Shown in pieces: positions 6,287 through 15,149 of a stretch of DNA of 40,927 nt. The DNA is from Azospirillum sp. SYSU D00513. GTDB lineage: Bacteria; Pseudomonadota; Alphaproteobacteria; Azospirillales; Azospirillaceae. Under the pieces are notes generated by a model. It ran no database searches. It was not told the DNA's origin and saw only the letters and a program-made list of their open reading frames with translations. Within the stretch, counting starts at the first letter, position 1, and each line of letters begins with the position of its first letter. The translations under genes were made by a program, and so were the position numbers. The DNA lies in contig NZ_JAFIQV010000054.1 of assembly GCF_017356015.1 (NCBI RefSeq), positions 1 to 40,927 of the forward strand. The letters run 5' to 3'.

Positions 6287-8341
6287 ATGAACACACGCGG
6301 GCAAGTCGTTACGGGTGCAGCAAAAGCCGGAATATTCTCCAACCTCAAAACCCGAACTAAAGTTTATGTAGGCTTCGGTTCTGTCCTGGCATTGCTCGCG
6401 GGCATCGGCGCCTCCTCCTGGTATAAGGCGGGCGACGCGGAACGAAATCTGCTGCGCTACACCGGCCAGGCACAGTTGGCAATGCACAGCGCCGAAGCGG
6501 ACTCTCACTTGATCGAGGCGCGGCTCGCGGTTCGGCGCTTCCTCGCCAGCGGGTCCGGCGAGGACGTCGCGAGCTTCGACGCGGACTGGTCCGAGGCGGC
6601 CCGGCAATTGGCCGCCATGAAGGCCAAGGTCACGCTGCCCGAGAACCTTGCTCTAATCGAAGAGATCATCCGGCTCAAGGCGGAGTACGAGGCCGGCTTC
6701 CGAGCAGTGGTGGAGAAGACAGCCAAGCGCGATGCGCTGAGCGAGTCGATTCTGACGAAGCTGGGGCTGGAGATCCGCACCCTGCTGACCGAGATTCGCA
6801 AGGCGGAGGCCGACGCATCCAACGTCGGCGCGCTGGCGCACAGTGGCGAGGCGAGCGAGACCTTCATGCTCGCCCGCTACGTGGCGGCGCGCTTCCTGGC
6901 GGAGCGGAAGCCGGCCGACGCCGAGCGCGTCGGGCGTGAGATCGCGGCCACCCGCAAGGCGCTGGACGTCATGGTCGGCGAGCATCTGGCCGACGGGCAG
7001 GGCGAACGGCTGAGCCGGGCCAGCTCCATGCTGACGTCCTACGATGCGGGCTTCAAGGAGTTGGCCGCCCTGACGGCCGAGATTGAGGAGTCAATCAACG
7101 GGCCGATGGCCCGGACCATCAAAGCTGTCCGTGAAAAGTCGGCCCGCATTCGCGAGAATGCCGTGCGCATGCAGGCAGGCGTAGCTGAAGAGGCTACGGC
7201 TGACGCCGCCGAGGCGAAGTCCATGGCGGTGCTCCTGTCGGCGCTGGCCGCGTCGCTCGGCGTCGCGCTGGCCTGGCTGATCGGGCGCAGCATCGCCGTG
7301 CCGGTCACCTCCATGACCGCCGCGATGCGCCGGCTGGCGGGCGGCGACACGGCGGCGGAGATCCCGGCGGTCGGCCGCCGCGACGAGATCGGCGAGATGG
7401 CCGAGGCCGTCCAGGTGTTCCGCGACAGCATGATCCGCACTCGCGCGATGGAGGAGGAGACCAAGGCCGCCGAGGCCCGTGCCGAGGCACAACGCAAGGC
7501 TGAGCTGAACCAGCTCGCGGCAAACTTTGAATACAGCGTGCAGGGTATTGTGGAGACGGTCGCGGCTTCCGCCACCCAGATGCAGGGTGCGGCGACGGCC
7601 CTGTCCTCCACCGCCGCCCAGGCGAGCAGCCAGGCGACTGCCGTGGCCGCTGCATCGGAACAGTCCTCCGCCAACGTCCAGACGGTGGCCGCCGCGACCG
7701 AGGAGCTGGCCGCCTCCATCCTGGAGATCGGCCGTCAAGTTTCCGCCCAGACCCGCATCAGCGGCGAGGCCGTGCAGGAGGCCGAACGGACGCAGAGCAG
7801 CATGCAGGGGCTTGTCGAGGCGGCCCACCAGATCGGTGAGGTGGTCGGGCTGATCAACTCCATCGCGGGACAAACCAATCTTCTGGCGCTGAACGCGACC
7901 ATCGAGGCGGCCCGGGCCGGCGAGGCCGGCAAGGGCTTCGCCGTCGTGGCGAGCGAGGTGAAGAGCCTCGCCAACCAGACCGCTAAGGCGACCGAGGAGA
8001 TCCAGACCAAGGTGAAGGAGATCCAGGGGGCAACCGGCGGCGTCCAGGGGGCAATCGCGAACATCGGCCGGACCATTGGCGAGCTGAACGAGATCGCCAC
8101 GGCAATTGCCGCCGCCATCGAGGAGCAGAACGCGGCAACCGGCGAGATCTCCGGCAACGTCGCCCAAGCGGCGCGCGGGACGGAGGAGGTCAACCTCAAC
8201 ATCACCGGTGTGACTCAGGCCGCGACCGAGACCGGCTCCGCCGCCACCCAGGTACTGGGCACCGCCAACAGTCTGGCGGAAGAAGCCGAACGGCTGAAGG
8301 CCGAGGTGACCAACTTCATCGCCACAGTTCGCGCCGCTTGA
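6287..8341 (+). CDS. Membrane methyl-accepting chemotaxis protein
   Basis: I prefer ATG 6287 (684 aa), which has AAAGGA nine bases upstream, over an in-frame ATG at 6230. The order is a first membrane helix at about 22-40 (VYVGFGSVLALLAGIGAS) and a ~250-residue all-helical periplasmic region with two long four-helix-like halves, as in HBM sensor domains. A second membrane helix (AVLLSALAASLGVALAWLIG), a HAMP domain and a long signalling coiled coil follow, with tip QTNLLALNATIEAARAGEAG. It should signal to CheA/CheW at the inner membrane; the ligand is unknown (HBM sensors often bind organic acids). Transcribed alone, with no che genes next to it. Confidence 0.93.
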   Translation: MNTRGQVVTGAAKAGIFSNLKTRTKVYVGFGSVLALLAGIGASSWYKAGDAERNLLRYTGQAQLAMHSAEADSHLIEARLAVRRFLASGSGEDVASFDADWSEAARQLAAMKAKVTLPENLALIEEIIRLKAEYEAGFRAVVEKTAKRDALSESILTKLGLEIRTLLTEIRKAEADASNVGALAHSGEASETFMLARYVAARFLAERKPADAERVGREIAATRKALDVMVGEHLADGQGERLSRASSMLTSYDAGFKELAALTAEIEESINGPMARTIKAVREKSARIRENAVRMQAGVAEEATADAAEAKSMAVLLSALAASLGVALAWLIGRSIAVPVTSMTAAMRRLAGGDTAAEIPAVGRRDEIGEMAEAVQVFRDSMIRTRAMEEETKAAEARAEAQRKAELNQLAANFEYSVQGIVETVAASATQMQGAATALSSTAAQASSQATAVAAASEQSSANVQTVAAATEELAASILEIGRQVSAQTRISGEAVQEAERTQSSMQGLVEAAHQIGEVVGLINSIAGQTNLLALNATIEAARAGEAGKGFAVVASEVKSLANQTAKATEEIQTKVKEIQGATGGVQGAIANIGRTIGELNEIATAIAAAIEEQNAATGEISGNVAQAARGTEEVNLNITGVTQAATETGSAATQVLGTANSLAEEAERLKAEVTNFIATVRAA

Positions 8342-8431
8342 TGCGGTCGGTGGCAGGGTGATGAAATGCGGGACCGCCCTGTCGGGGTGGTCTCGGGACT
8401 GTCAGGAATTCCGTGTACGGGCCGGTTTTGA

Positions 8432-8680
8432 TCAAGAGAGGGTGAAGCAGTCCTCACAAAGGTTTGTGGTGTACACGATCTGCCACAGAAGCCGACGCAC
8501 GATCGCCATCATCACCTTGCACAGCGGCGCATCGGTCGGCCGCGGCGTGGGGCCAGGGCGGGGCTGCCGCTCGCCCTCGCTGGCCAGCACCGTTAGCTCG
8601 ACCAGAACTTCGTCTACGAAGGCATCCACGTCGGCAAACGCGTCCCAGGAAGAAGAAGCGGTCTTTGGATTGAGCAACAT
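8432..8680 (-). CDS. Hypothetical 82-aa protein next to an IS256 end
   Basis: Not recognised. ATG 8680 sits just outside the terminal repeat of the IS256-family element, so the insertion has removed whatever lay upstream. The N-terminal half is acidic (DAFADVDAFVDEVLVEL) and the middle proline-rich; the C-terminal half is mildly hydrophobic. It may be the 3' part of a longer gene. Nothing else in 8342-8708 looks coding. Confidence 0.3.
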   Translation of the reverse strand: MLLNPKTASSSWDAFADVDAFVDEVLVELTVLASEGERQPRPGPTPRPTDAPLCKVMMAIVRRLLWQIVYTTNLCEDCFTLS

Positions 8681-8682
8681 GG

Positions 8683-9997
8683 TTTCTGGAAATTCGTATG
8701 TTTGAGCCTCAGTCATCCCGGTCGTTCATGTTGATGTAGACGCGGTCGGTTGTGGCCCACTCCTTGTCGATCTCGATGAGGATGGCGGTAACGAGGCGTA
8801 GGAGCGCGCTCTCGTTGGGGAAGACGCGAACCTTGGTCGTGCGGCGCTTGATCTCCTGCTGAATGGCGCGCTCGATCGGGTTTGCTGTGCGCATACGGCG
8901 GCGGTGATGGTCTGGCAGCCTGAAGACGGTGAGCCCCTCCGGGACGGCGCTTTCCAACCAGCCGGCGAGCTTGGGCGCGGTGGCCTGGTAGGCCTGCACG
9001 AGGCGTTTGAGCTCCTCTTCCGCCTGCGGCAGGGTGGAGGCGTTCCAGACCTGGCGCAGGTCGGCACCGATGCTTTTGCGGATGGTGGCATCGGGGGCGT
9101 GCTGGATGGCGTTCTGGGCCAGATGAAAGTGGCAGCGTTGCCACCGCGCGCCGGGAAAAACGGCTTGGCGGGCGGCGCGCAGCCCGGCGTGATCATCACT
9201 GGTGATGAAGCGCACGCCGCGTAGGCCTCGGGCAACCAGGTCGTCAAGAAAGGCCCGCCAATGAACCTCGGCTTCCGACAGGGCGGCGCAGACGCCGAGC
9301 ACGTGCCGGCGGCCATCGGGATCGATGCCGATGGCCGAAAGGATGGCGGCATCGCGCACCACGCCACCCTTTCGGACCTTCTCGTAGCGCGCATCGAGCG
9401 GCAGATAGGAGACCGTGCCGAGCGGGCGTGAGCGCCAGGCCTGGAGCTCTTCATCGAGCAGAGCAGCGGCGCGGCTGACCTGCATGGAGGAGAGGCTCTT
9501 CAGGCCGAACTCGGCCGTGACCTTAGCAGCATCGCGCGTGGAGACGCCCTTCACGTACATCTCGGCCACCGCCAGCATCACGGCGCGACAGGAGCGCCGA
9601 CCGCGTTCCAGCGACTGCGGATAGAAGGGCTCATCGGTGTCGCGGGTTTTGGGCACCTGGACGGTGACCGTTCCGGCCGGGGTGTCGAGCGTCTTGGGCT
9701 TGTAGCCGTTGGCATAGCCGCGCCGATCGGCGCTGCGCTCATACGGCTCGGCACCGAGATGGCGTTCGCGCTCCAGCCGCATGGCCAGGTTAAACAGGGC
9801 GGTGAAGGCCTGGGCCATGCCGTCCGGCCCGGCCTGGATAAGCTGTTCCATGAGCGTGGCGATAATCGTATCCTGAGGCTCCGGCATCTGGTTCTCCGAG
9901 TTTGGCGACAAGGATCACCGGAATGAACGGGCGCCCAGCCGTGTGCTCCGGCACGCGGCTGGGGCAGCCCAAAACTCAAATGCCGAATTTCCAGACC
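8683..9997 (-). mobile_element. IS256-family insertion sequence, apparently complete
   Basis: One intact transposase gene is enclosed by inverted ends that share TCTGGAAATTCG (8685-8696, and its complement at 9984-9995), then a looser match to TTTGAG. The ~1.3-kb length suits IS256. I could not find a convincing 8-9 bp target duplication: the left flank is GAGCAACATG and the right flank CTCAAGTTAC. It abuts an IS66 transposase remnant on the right. Confidence 0.75.
8709..9887 (-). CDS. IS256 (mutator)-family transposase
   Basis: From ATG 9887 (GGAG ribosome site seven bases upstream) the product is 392 aa, normal for the family; a TTG eight codons earlier is also open. The DDE acids are recognisable: D in YLPLDARYEKV, D in ITSDDHAGL, and E in RTANPIERAIQQE. 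The mutator signature CHFHLAQNA is present. It cuts and joins the ends of its own element. No frameshift or stop interrupts it, so it may be active. Confidence 0.93.
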   Translation of the reverse strand: MPEPQDTIIATLMEQLIQAGPDGMAQAFTALFNLAMRLERERHLGAEPYERSADRRGYANGYKPKTLDTPAGTVTVQVPKTRDTDEPFYPQSLERGRRSCRAVMLAVAEMYVKGVSTRDAAKVTAEFGLKSLSSMQVSRAAALLDEELQAWRSRPLGTVSYLPLDARYEKVRKGGVVRDAAILSAIGIDPDGRRHVLGVCAALSEAEVHWRAFLDDLVARGLRGVRFITSDDHAGLRAARQAVFPGARWQRCHFHLAQNAIQHAPDATIRKSIGADLRQVWNASTLPQAEEELKRLVQAYQATAPKLAGWLESAVPEGLTVFRLPDHHRRRMRTANPIERAIQQEIKRRTTKVRVFPNESALLRLVTAILIEIDKEWATTDRVYINMNDRDD

Positions 9998-10002
9998 TCA
10001 AG

Positions 10003-10191
10003 TTACGCCACCGCGGGCGCGGGTCGTCTTCTGGTCGCGTGAGGGTGGCAGGCTGGAATCTCCCGGTTCTTAGGCGGCTGGTTCAGCTTCGCCTCGAGCG
10101 CCACGACGCGCTCCAGGAGCGCCAGGATCAGCGCGTCCTTCCCTTCCGAACACAGGCCAGACAAGTCGGGGCGTGTCATAGGTACGTTCAC
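10003..10191 (-). pseudogene. IS66-family tnpC transposase, N-terminal remnant
   Basis: The reading RPDLSGLCSEGKDALILALL, then LEAKLNQPPK, matches the N-terminal leucine-zipper region of IS66 TnpC. After PPKN the next conserved block (GDSSLPPSRDQK) is in another frame, so a single-base frameshift is present. The rest is missing at the junction with the IS256 element. Dead remnant. The remaining 10192-10407 shows no gene. Confidence 0.75.
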
Positions 10192-10407
10192 TCATGTCCA
10201 CGCCTCCGACGCAACACCGGATCGCCAATTCACCCCCCTAATGCGCAAACCATGCCAGCATGGCTCTGCCCGCTTAGCCAACCAGGTGAGTAAATACCAG
10301 AAAGTCACGGCAATTCTGCTCGCACGCTGAATTGTACACCAAAGCCGCTTTGTCGATCCTGCCTGTAAGTCTCATTACTAATTTGCAGTAGAGTGATCAT
10401 CACAGCC

Positions 10408-11577
10408 TTACTCCAAAGAAGGAGGTGTATCGACTGATCTGGAGCTGAAGGGGTTATTTGAGATGAAGTGATGAGTTATGGTTGGTTCAACGCAATTTCT
10501 TCCGCGTTCCTTTGCTTTATAAAGATGCCGGTCGGCCGACCGCAGCATATCCTCGGCATCCGCAAAAATGGGTGACCAAGTAGTAACTCCTATACTTACT
10601 GTAACGTGAATGATATCTTCGTCCGTGTGCAGGGCCGCATCTTCCACCGTCTTTCTGATGTGGTCTGCTTTCAGAATGGCATTCGCCTTATTGTCATGCT
10701 GCAAAAGCATTGTGAACTCTTCTCCTCCAAATCGACCAACGACCCCATGTTGGCCAATCTCAGCTTCAAATATTCGTGCTAGATGAATGAGGGTCTTATC
10801 GCCGCATTCGTGGCCATAGGTGTCGTTAACTTTCTTAAAATTATCACAGTCGATGAGTAGCAATGAAAAAGGGCGATTATACTTCAAAGCATCCTGGAAT
10901 GAACCTCGAAGCGCGGTTAAAAAAGCTCTCCTGTTGGACAACCCGGTAAGCGAGTCGGTGAAAGCGACGCTGCGAAGCCATTTCTCTGAGTTAGCACTAA
11001 GCCGTTCTCTTGATAAAAATGTTCCCAATATCACAATGCCGCTAATGTTGGCGATAGTGAGTGGCACAAGAGCTTCGTTCAGGAACGTGAACATGATTGG
11101 TTGGGGCAAGATTAGAGCGTTGACTCCGCTGGCTGCAACCATACTGCCAAGCAGTACTAATTGTTTGAGACTGTATCCACCTTCGCGCTGTGAAGCCAAA
11201 CGGTGGAACAAGATGCTGGACAGCAGGGCGATACCAATTCCGAAAACGCCGGCCATGGCGCCCGCTCCGCCAAGCCATGCGCGATAAGCGCCAGCAAGAA
11301 CGCCCGCAATCAGGCCAGCTGGAACACCTCCGAATGGCGTTGCCAAGCCCACCATTATAGTCCGACCGTCAACAATCAGGCCGGACATCAGCTCTACGGG
11401 ATCGGTCATAACCAGGATTGCTCCAACGCCGAATAGCAGACCCGTCAAGATCGAGATCAAAGCTCTACCGGAAGCATGCCGAATTAACACCCCGTAAACC
11501 ATAGCCGTTAGCGCCATAAAGCTTAGGCTGTGGAGGAGAGCGTGAAAAATTATTTGATCTGGAAATGCTATTTTCAT
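10408..11577 (-). CDS. Membrane diguanylate cyclase (5TM sensor plus GGDEF)
   Basis: The 389-aa protein has about five or six membrane helices in residues 1-190, resembling the 5TMR-LYT sensor type (VGLATPFGGVPAGLIAGVLA). A GGDEF domain follows at ~205-365, starting FTDSLTGLSNRRAF. The active site is GGEEF at 284-288 and IDCDNFKKVND is intact, so synthesis of c-di-GMP from GTP is expected. The usual RxxD inhibitory site just before GGEEF is absent (EIGQHGVVGRFGGEEF), so product inhibition through that site is not expected. In this setting it may tune motility versus attachment. The start ATG 11577 has only a weak ribosome site. It is more AT-rich than the flagellar genes. Confidence 0.92.
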   Translation of the reverse strand: MKIAFPDQIIFHALLHSLSFMALTAMVYGVLIRHASGRALISILTGLLFGVGAILVMTDPVELMSGLIVDGRTIMVGLATPFGGVPAGLIAGVLAGAYRAWLGGAGAMAGVFGIGIALLSSILFHRLASQREGGYSLKQLVLLGSMVAASGVNALILPQPIMFTFLNEALVPLTIANISGIVILGTFLSRERLSANSEKWLRSVAFTDSLTGLSNRRAFLTALRGSFQDALKYNRPFSLLLIDCDNFKKVNDTYGHECGDKTLIHLARIFEAEIGQHGVVGRFGGEEFTMLLQHDNKANAILKADHIRKTVEDAALHTDEDIIHVTVSIGVTTWSPIFADAEDMLRSADRHLYKAKERGRNCVEPTITHHFISNNPFSSRSVDTPPSLE

Positions 11578-11658
11578 AACTATTCATATAGCTATGAATA
11601 TCTTAATGTTTGATTACGATGCTTTGCTGGGTTCTGATGAACGATCCGGTGGGGGATA

Positions 11659-11759
11659 GACTCTGTTGCAAATTTCTGCTGACCTACAAAGGGTTAGCGT
11701 CCGTCCGGCAGACGCCGCATTCCGGCCTTTGTGGCTTAAACAAACTTTGCAACAGAGCC
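11659..11759. mobile_element. ~100-bp MITE with IS6-like ends, copy C
   Basis: The best-preserved copy: left CTCTGTTGCAAATTTCTGCTG, right AAACTTTGCAACAGAGCC. The centre carries TAGCGTCCGTCCGGCAGACG. Copies A (3996-4095) and B (5524-5625) are its relatives. It lies between the diguanylate cyclase and the 3' end of the flgI operon, at the border of the flagellar block. Confidence 0.75.
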
Positions 11760-11786
11760 CTCAAGGATTGTCGAGCGCCCGAGCGG

Positions 11787-12230
11787 TCAGACCTTCTGCC
11801 CGCTGAAGAGGGTGGATGAGGCGTCCAGGGCATCCGGACCGTAGCCCCAACCCTCCTGCTTCATGTGGTCGAGCGCGAGACGAACTGACGAGGTGATCGA
11901 GTCAATCACGCCGCGCACGCGCAGTCGGTTGTCCTCGACGCTGGCCTGGAAGGCGTACCAAGCGGCCTCGACCGTGGCCCGGTCGGCGGCGGCCCCGCTT
12001 CCCCTCATGGCCACGCTCAGATGCTCGACCTTTGCAACCAAAGCGAGTTTTTCGGCAATGACCTCGCGCAGAGAGCCCTCAGATGCCGACAGCGCGAGTT
12101 CGATTTCCTCCCTCATCAACTCTTGGAGGCGCTGAAGGGTGGCCAGAAATTCCGGGACCAAGGAGGCCGTGCTGCCGGCGTTGGCCGCTGGAGTCTCCGG
12201 CACGGGCGTTTCAGCCGTGAAAGTCGTCAT
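11787..12230 (-). CDS. FlgN-like flagellar chaperone candidate
   Basis: From ATG 12230 (GGAAAAG upstream; this overlaps the flgJ-like 3' end by 20 bases) the protein has 147 residues, nearly all helical. It contains LQRLQELMREEIELALS, then AEKLALVAKVEHL, and a C-terminal half with NRLRVRGVIDSITSSVRLAL. Length, helical layout and place behind flgI and flgJ match FlgN-type proteins, which guard hook-associated proteins FlgK and FlgL before export. The sequence match is by pattern only, so a different export helper remains possible. A longer open frame upstream to 12413 is a shadow inside flgJ. Confidence 0.6.
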   Translation of the reverse strand: MTTFTAETPVPETPAANAGSTASLVPEFLATLQRLQELMREEIELALSASEGSLREVIAEKLALVAKVEHLSVAMRGSGAAADRATVEAAWYAFQASVEDNRLRVRGVIDSITSSVRLALDHMKQEGWGYGPDALDASSTLFSGQKV

Positions 12231-12606
12231 GGTCTTTTCCGTAGGGTGTTGAATTGGTGACCACCGTTGCAGCGGTCCGCGCGTCCGCCTGGTCCTGCAG
12301 GTCCTGCATTTGGGTCGCCACGAGCGTGGCAATCCCGAGACCGCCGTCGGTCGCAAGTGCCTTGCCGTACTCGTCGCACAGGAGGTCTCGCCACTGCGCC
12401 TCGGCGTTCCCACCCCCCATGCTGCCGCCGCGCACGCCGGCGAACATGCTCTTCACGAAGAGGCCGAGCACGACCCCCTCAAATTCCTCGGCTCTGGCCT
12501 TGATCACAGGCGCGACCGGTCGCTCGCCGGGCCGGGTCTCGCCGGCTCCGGCGGCGGATCTTAGGGAGGTCACGCCCAGCGGGCCGGAGGCGGGAAAGGT
12601 CGACAT
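12211..12606 (-). CDS. flgJ: Rod-binding protein, FlgJ N-terminal type
   Basis: This ~131-aa protein matches the FlgJ rod-binding domain: ARAEEFEGVVLGLFVKSMFAG, a Gly-rich turn, W-x-DLLCDEYGKALA, then GGLGIATLVATQM. It lacks the muramidase domain of enterobacterial FlgJ, as is normal in alphaproteobacteria, where a separate SltF-like enzyme acts. It would cap rod assembly in the periplasm. The start may be ATG 12606 or GTG 12624; the latter would overlap the flgI stop as GTGA and couple translation. It is the second gene of the flgI operon. Confidence 0.85.
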   Translation of the reverse strand: MSTFPASGPLGVTSLRSAAGAGETRPGERPVAPVIKARAEEFEGVVLGLFVKSMFAGVRGGSMGGGNAEAQWRDLLCDEYGKALATDGGLGIATLVATQMQDLQDQADARTAATVVTNSTPYGKDHDDFHG

Positions 12607-12620
12607 GATGTGATTCACCG

Positions 12621-13778
12621 TCACTGAATGACCAGATCGGCTTGAAGGGCCCCGGCGGTCTTGATGGCCTGAAGGATGGAGATCATGTCGCGTGGCGACA
12701 CGCCAAGCGTGTTCAGGCCCTTGACCACGTCCTGGAGGGTCGAGCCGGCTGGGAGCACGGCAAGGCGCTTGTCGGCGGCTGTGTCCACCTGGATGTCCGT
12801 ACGCGGCACTACAACGGTGGCGCCCTCACTCAGCGGGTTGGGTTGGGAGACCTGCGGCGTTTCGACAACCTTGATGGTAAGATTGCCATGGCTCACTGCG
12901 ACCGTGCTGATGCGGACCCGTTCGCCCATTACGATTGTGCCGGTGCGGTCGTCCACCACGACTCGGGCGGCGGTGTCCGCAACGACGTCGAGATTCTCCA
13001 CGCGCGCCATCAGTTCAACCATCCGGTCCTTCCAGGAATTGCCGGGCAGAATTTCGACCGTTGTAGGATCGAGCGCTTGGGCTCGCGCGCCCGTGCCACC
13101 GACGGCGCGGTTCACCACGTTGGCAATGCCGACGGCGGTGGAGGCGTCCGGGTTCATTAGCGCCAGCCGAAGCGTCTCGAGGCTGCTCATCTCGTAGGGA
13201 ATGGGGTTGTCGGGCGTGCCTTCCGACAGTTCCGCCTCAATGATCGCGCCGCCGGGGATACGGCCAACGGTCTGCACGCCGACCGTCATCTTCGCCGCCT
13301 GTCCCTGCACGCCGAAACCCGACACCGCGATCGGGCCCTGCGCCATGGCATAAGGCCGTCCGTCGGGACCGACCAACCAAGTCTGCTGAAGGACACCGCC
13401 GAGAAGGCTTTTCGCGTCGCCGACGGCCTGCACGGTAACGTCTATCCGCGAGCCCCGGCGAGGAAAGGGAGGGAGGGTCGCCGTGACCGTGACCGCTGCG
13501 ACGTTCTTCGCCCGCATCGGCTCGCCAGAAATGTTAACGCCGTACCGATCCATCAAAGAGGCCAGCAATTGCTGCGTGAACGGGGAGGAATTCAGGTTAT
13601 CGCCGGTCCCGCCCAGGCCCGAGACGATGCCGAGCCCGGAGATTCGATTCTCGCGCACGCCCTCGAACGAGGCAATGTCCTTAATGCGCGCGGCTTCTGA
13701 CGGCAATGCCAGATAGGAGGCCAAGGCAGTGGCGCAAAGGACCCTTGCGACGACGATCTTGATGGATCGGCGGATCAT
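12621..13778 (-). CDS. flgI: Flagellar P-ring protein FlgI
   Basis: From ATG 13778 the product is 385 aa with a cleavable signal peptide (LCATALASYLALPSEA-AR). The mature start RIKDIASFEGVRENRISGLG, then IVSGLGGTGDN, is the FlgI hallmark. The C-terminal part has VVVPRTDIQV and LNTLGVSPRDMISILQAIK. It builds the peptidoglycan-level bushing around the rod. The open frame continues to 13850, but the signal peptide and the AGGAG 12 bases upstream favour 13778. It is the first gene of flgI-flgJ-flgN-like. The upstream 13779-14383 (605 bp) carries no gene I can support and should hold the promoter. Confidence 0.97.
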   Translation of the reverse strand: MIRRSIKIVVARVLCATALASYLALPSEAARIKDIASFEGVRENRISGLGIVSGLGGTGDNLNSSPFTQQLLASLMDRYGVNISGEPMRAKNVAAVTVTATLPPFPRRGSRIDVTVQAVGDAKSLLGGVLQQTWLVGPDGRPYAMAQGPIAVSGFGVQGQAAKMTVGVQTVGRIPGGAIIEAELSEGTPDNPIPYEMSSLETLRLALMNPDASTAVGIANVVNRAVGGTGARAQALDPTTVEILPGNSWKDRMVELMARVENLDVVADTAARVVVDDRTGTIVMGERVRISTVAVSHGNLTIKVVETPQVSQPNPLSEGATVVVPRTDIQVDTAADKRLAVLPAGSTLQDVVKGLNTLGVSPRDMISILQAIKTAGALQADLVIQ

Positions 13779-14383
13779 GGCGGACTCGACACTCCTCGTT
13801 GCCTGTCGGGGATCGTGATGCATGTGCGGCCGACACGTCACATCCGGCACTTCACTCCATATACGGCTGTAGGATTACGTCCGCCTCACATGGGCGTGCG
13901 GAAACACCAAAGGCTTTCGAAATCGGCACATTTTTTCGATCGCGCAGGCTCAAGCATTGGGTGTTTCAGGCATCATCGAAGGTTGCATAATGTTTGAGGG
14001 CGTCGGTCAAAATAACGATGTTCTCTAGAAAATGAATCGTGGCCCATCTTCGAAAATGGCAACTAGTATTGTTCCACCTTTTTAATGAATGTGAGGGCAA
14101 ATACTCATATGTATGGGACGCCAGTGCTTGGGTTTCTTAAGCGTCCGTGCATCGAAAATGTTCCAGCTATATGCTGCAAGTGCTAAGCTCATAGGGCGCG
14201 CGGGACGGCGGTTCCTAATCCGATGCGCCGCCTCCGCCATCTCGGGCGCCAGTAATTGGGGGTGCCCTCAGCCGGTACGGCCCCTTCTGGTTTGCTCCGC
14301 CGTTTCCGCCATTCCTTGCCCGAGCCCCTCAATGTCCTCCCGATCTGGTCTGATCGGCAAATCGGGACAGTCGGCTCGTGCCT

Positions 14384-14836
14384 CTAGTCGAGGTCACACG
14401 CCTCCATTCCGCCGATGTGGCACGCCCGAACTTGCGGCACCGAAGCAAAGGACAGCCCGTTGCCATCCACGCGCACGCGCAGATAGCCCTGGTTGAGGAG
14501 AGCCCGCAACGCCGCCTCGGCCGTGGTGGGCGATACCTCCAGTCCTTGGGCGACTTCAAGCACACTGCGATGGCCCGGATGCGCCTGCAGCCACAACAAG
14601 GCGTGCCTTTCCTCCATGAACGCGGATGGTTCGGAGGGACTTCCCAACATCGAGGTGAGATCCCGGCTGACTCCCTTTGCCACCCAGTCGGGCATCTGCG
14701 TCACGCCGAAGATCCAGCGTCGGAGCGTCTCGTGTGTCACGCCCAGATAGGCGCGCATCGCCGACTGCCAATGCTCGCCGAAGACCAGCCGACCGATGCG
14801 TTCGAGGTCGGCGGGGTCAGAGATGCGAATCTTCAT
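14384..14836 (-). CDS. Predicted two-HTH DNA-binding protein
   Basis: The 150-aa protein has an N-terminal helix-turn-helix-like segment (HWQSAMRAYLGVTHETLRRW, residues ~22-41). A C-terminal winged-helix-like segment follows (VLEVAQGLEVSPTTAEAALR, then GYLRVRVDGNGLSF, ~93-130). Start ATG 14836 has AAGGAG upstream. It is divergent from flhA across a 313-bp gap that should hold both promoters. Position suggests a local regulator of flagellar genes, but such proteins are also common as unrelated regulators. I do not recognise a named family. Confidence 0.7.
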   Translation of the reverse strand: MKIRISDPADLERIGRLVFGEHWQSAMRAYLGVTHETLRRWIFGVTQMPDWVAKGVSRDLTSMLGSPSEPSAFMEERHALLWLQAHPGHRSVLEVAQGLEVSPTTAEAALRALLNQGYLRVRVDGNGLSFASVPQVRACHIGGMEACDLD

Positions 14837-15149
14837 CCATGCTTCTCCTTCCGAACCGTGGCTTTCGGTCCGGGCATTCCATGCTCCAGGGATCGTCTTC
14901 TGCCGGACGGCTCTGCTGTCCTATGGATAGGAGACGGGAATTTCCGATGCTTCGTCTGCGGAGCCGAATTTGTCGGCCGCATTCAACAAAAATTTTTCAA
15001 AGGCCAAATTTTGCAGGGCCAGCAATGGGCTGGGTTCGTCAACAGGCTTCTCAGGAGCCCTTAATGATCGAACGTCATATTAACGATGATCGGACGCTCT
15101 CATGGTGGGCCGGCGGAGGGGCTGTGCAGGCCGGATTCAGGAAAGATCG

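Noticed and set aside
13779..14383. Sigma-54 or FliA promoters for the flagellar operons
   Set aside because: I looked for TGGCAC-N5-TTGC and FliA-type boxes here and upstream of flhA, flgF and the sigma gene by eye, and found no convincing match.
14113..14496. A 127-aa plus-strand gene
   Set aside because: It overlaps the better supported HTH gene on the other strand and is rich in Ser, Arg and Pro without motifs.
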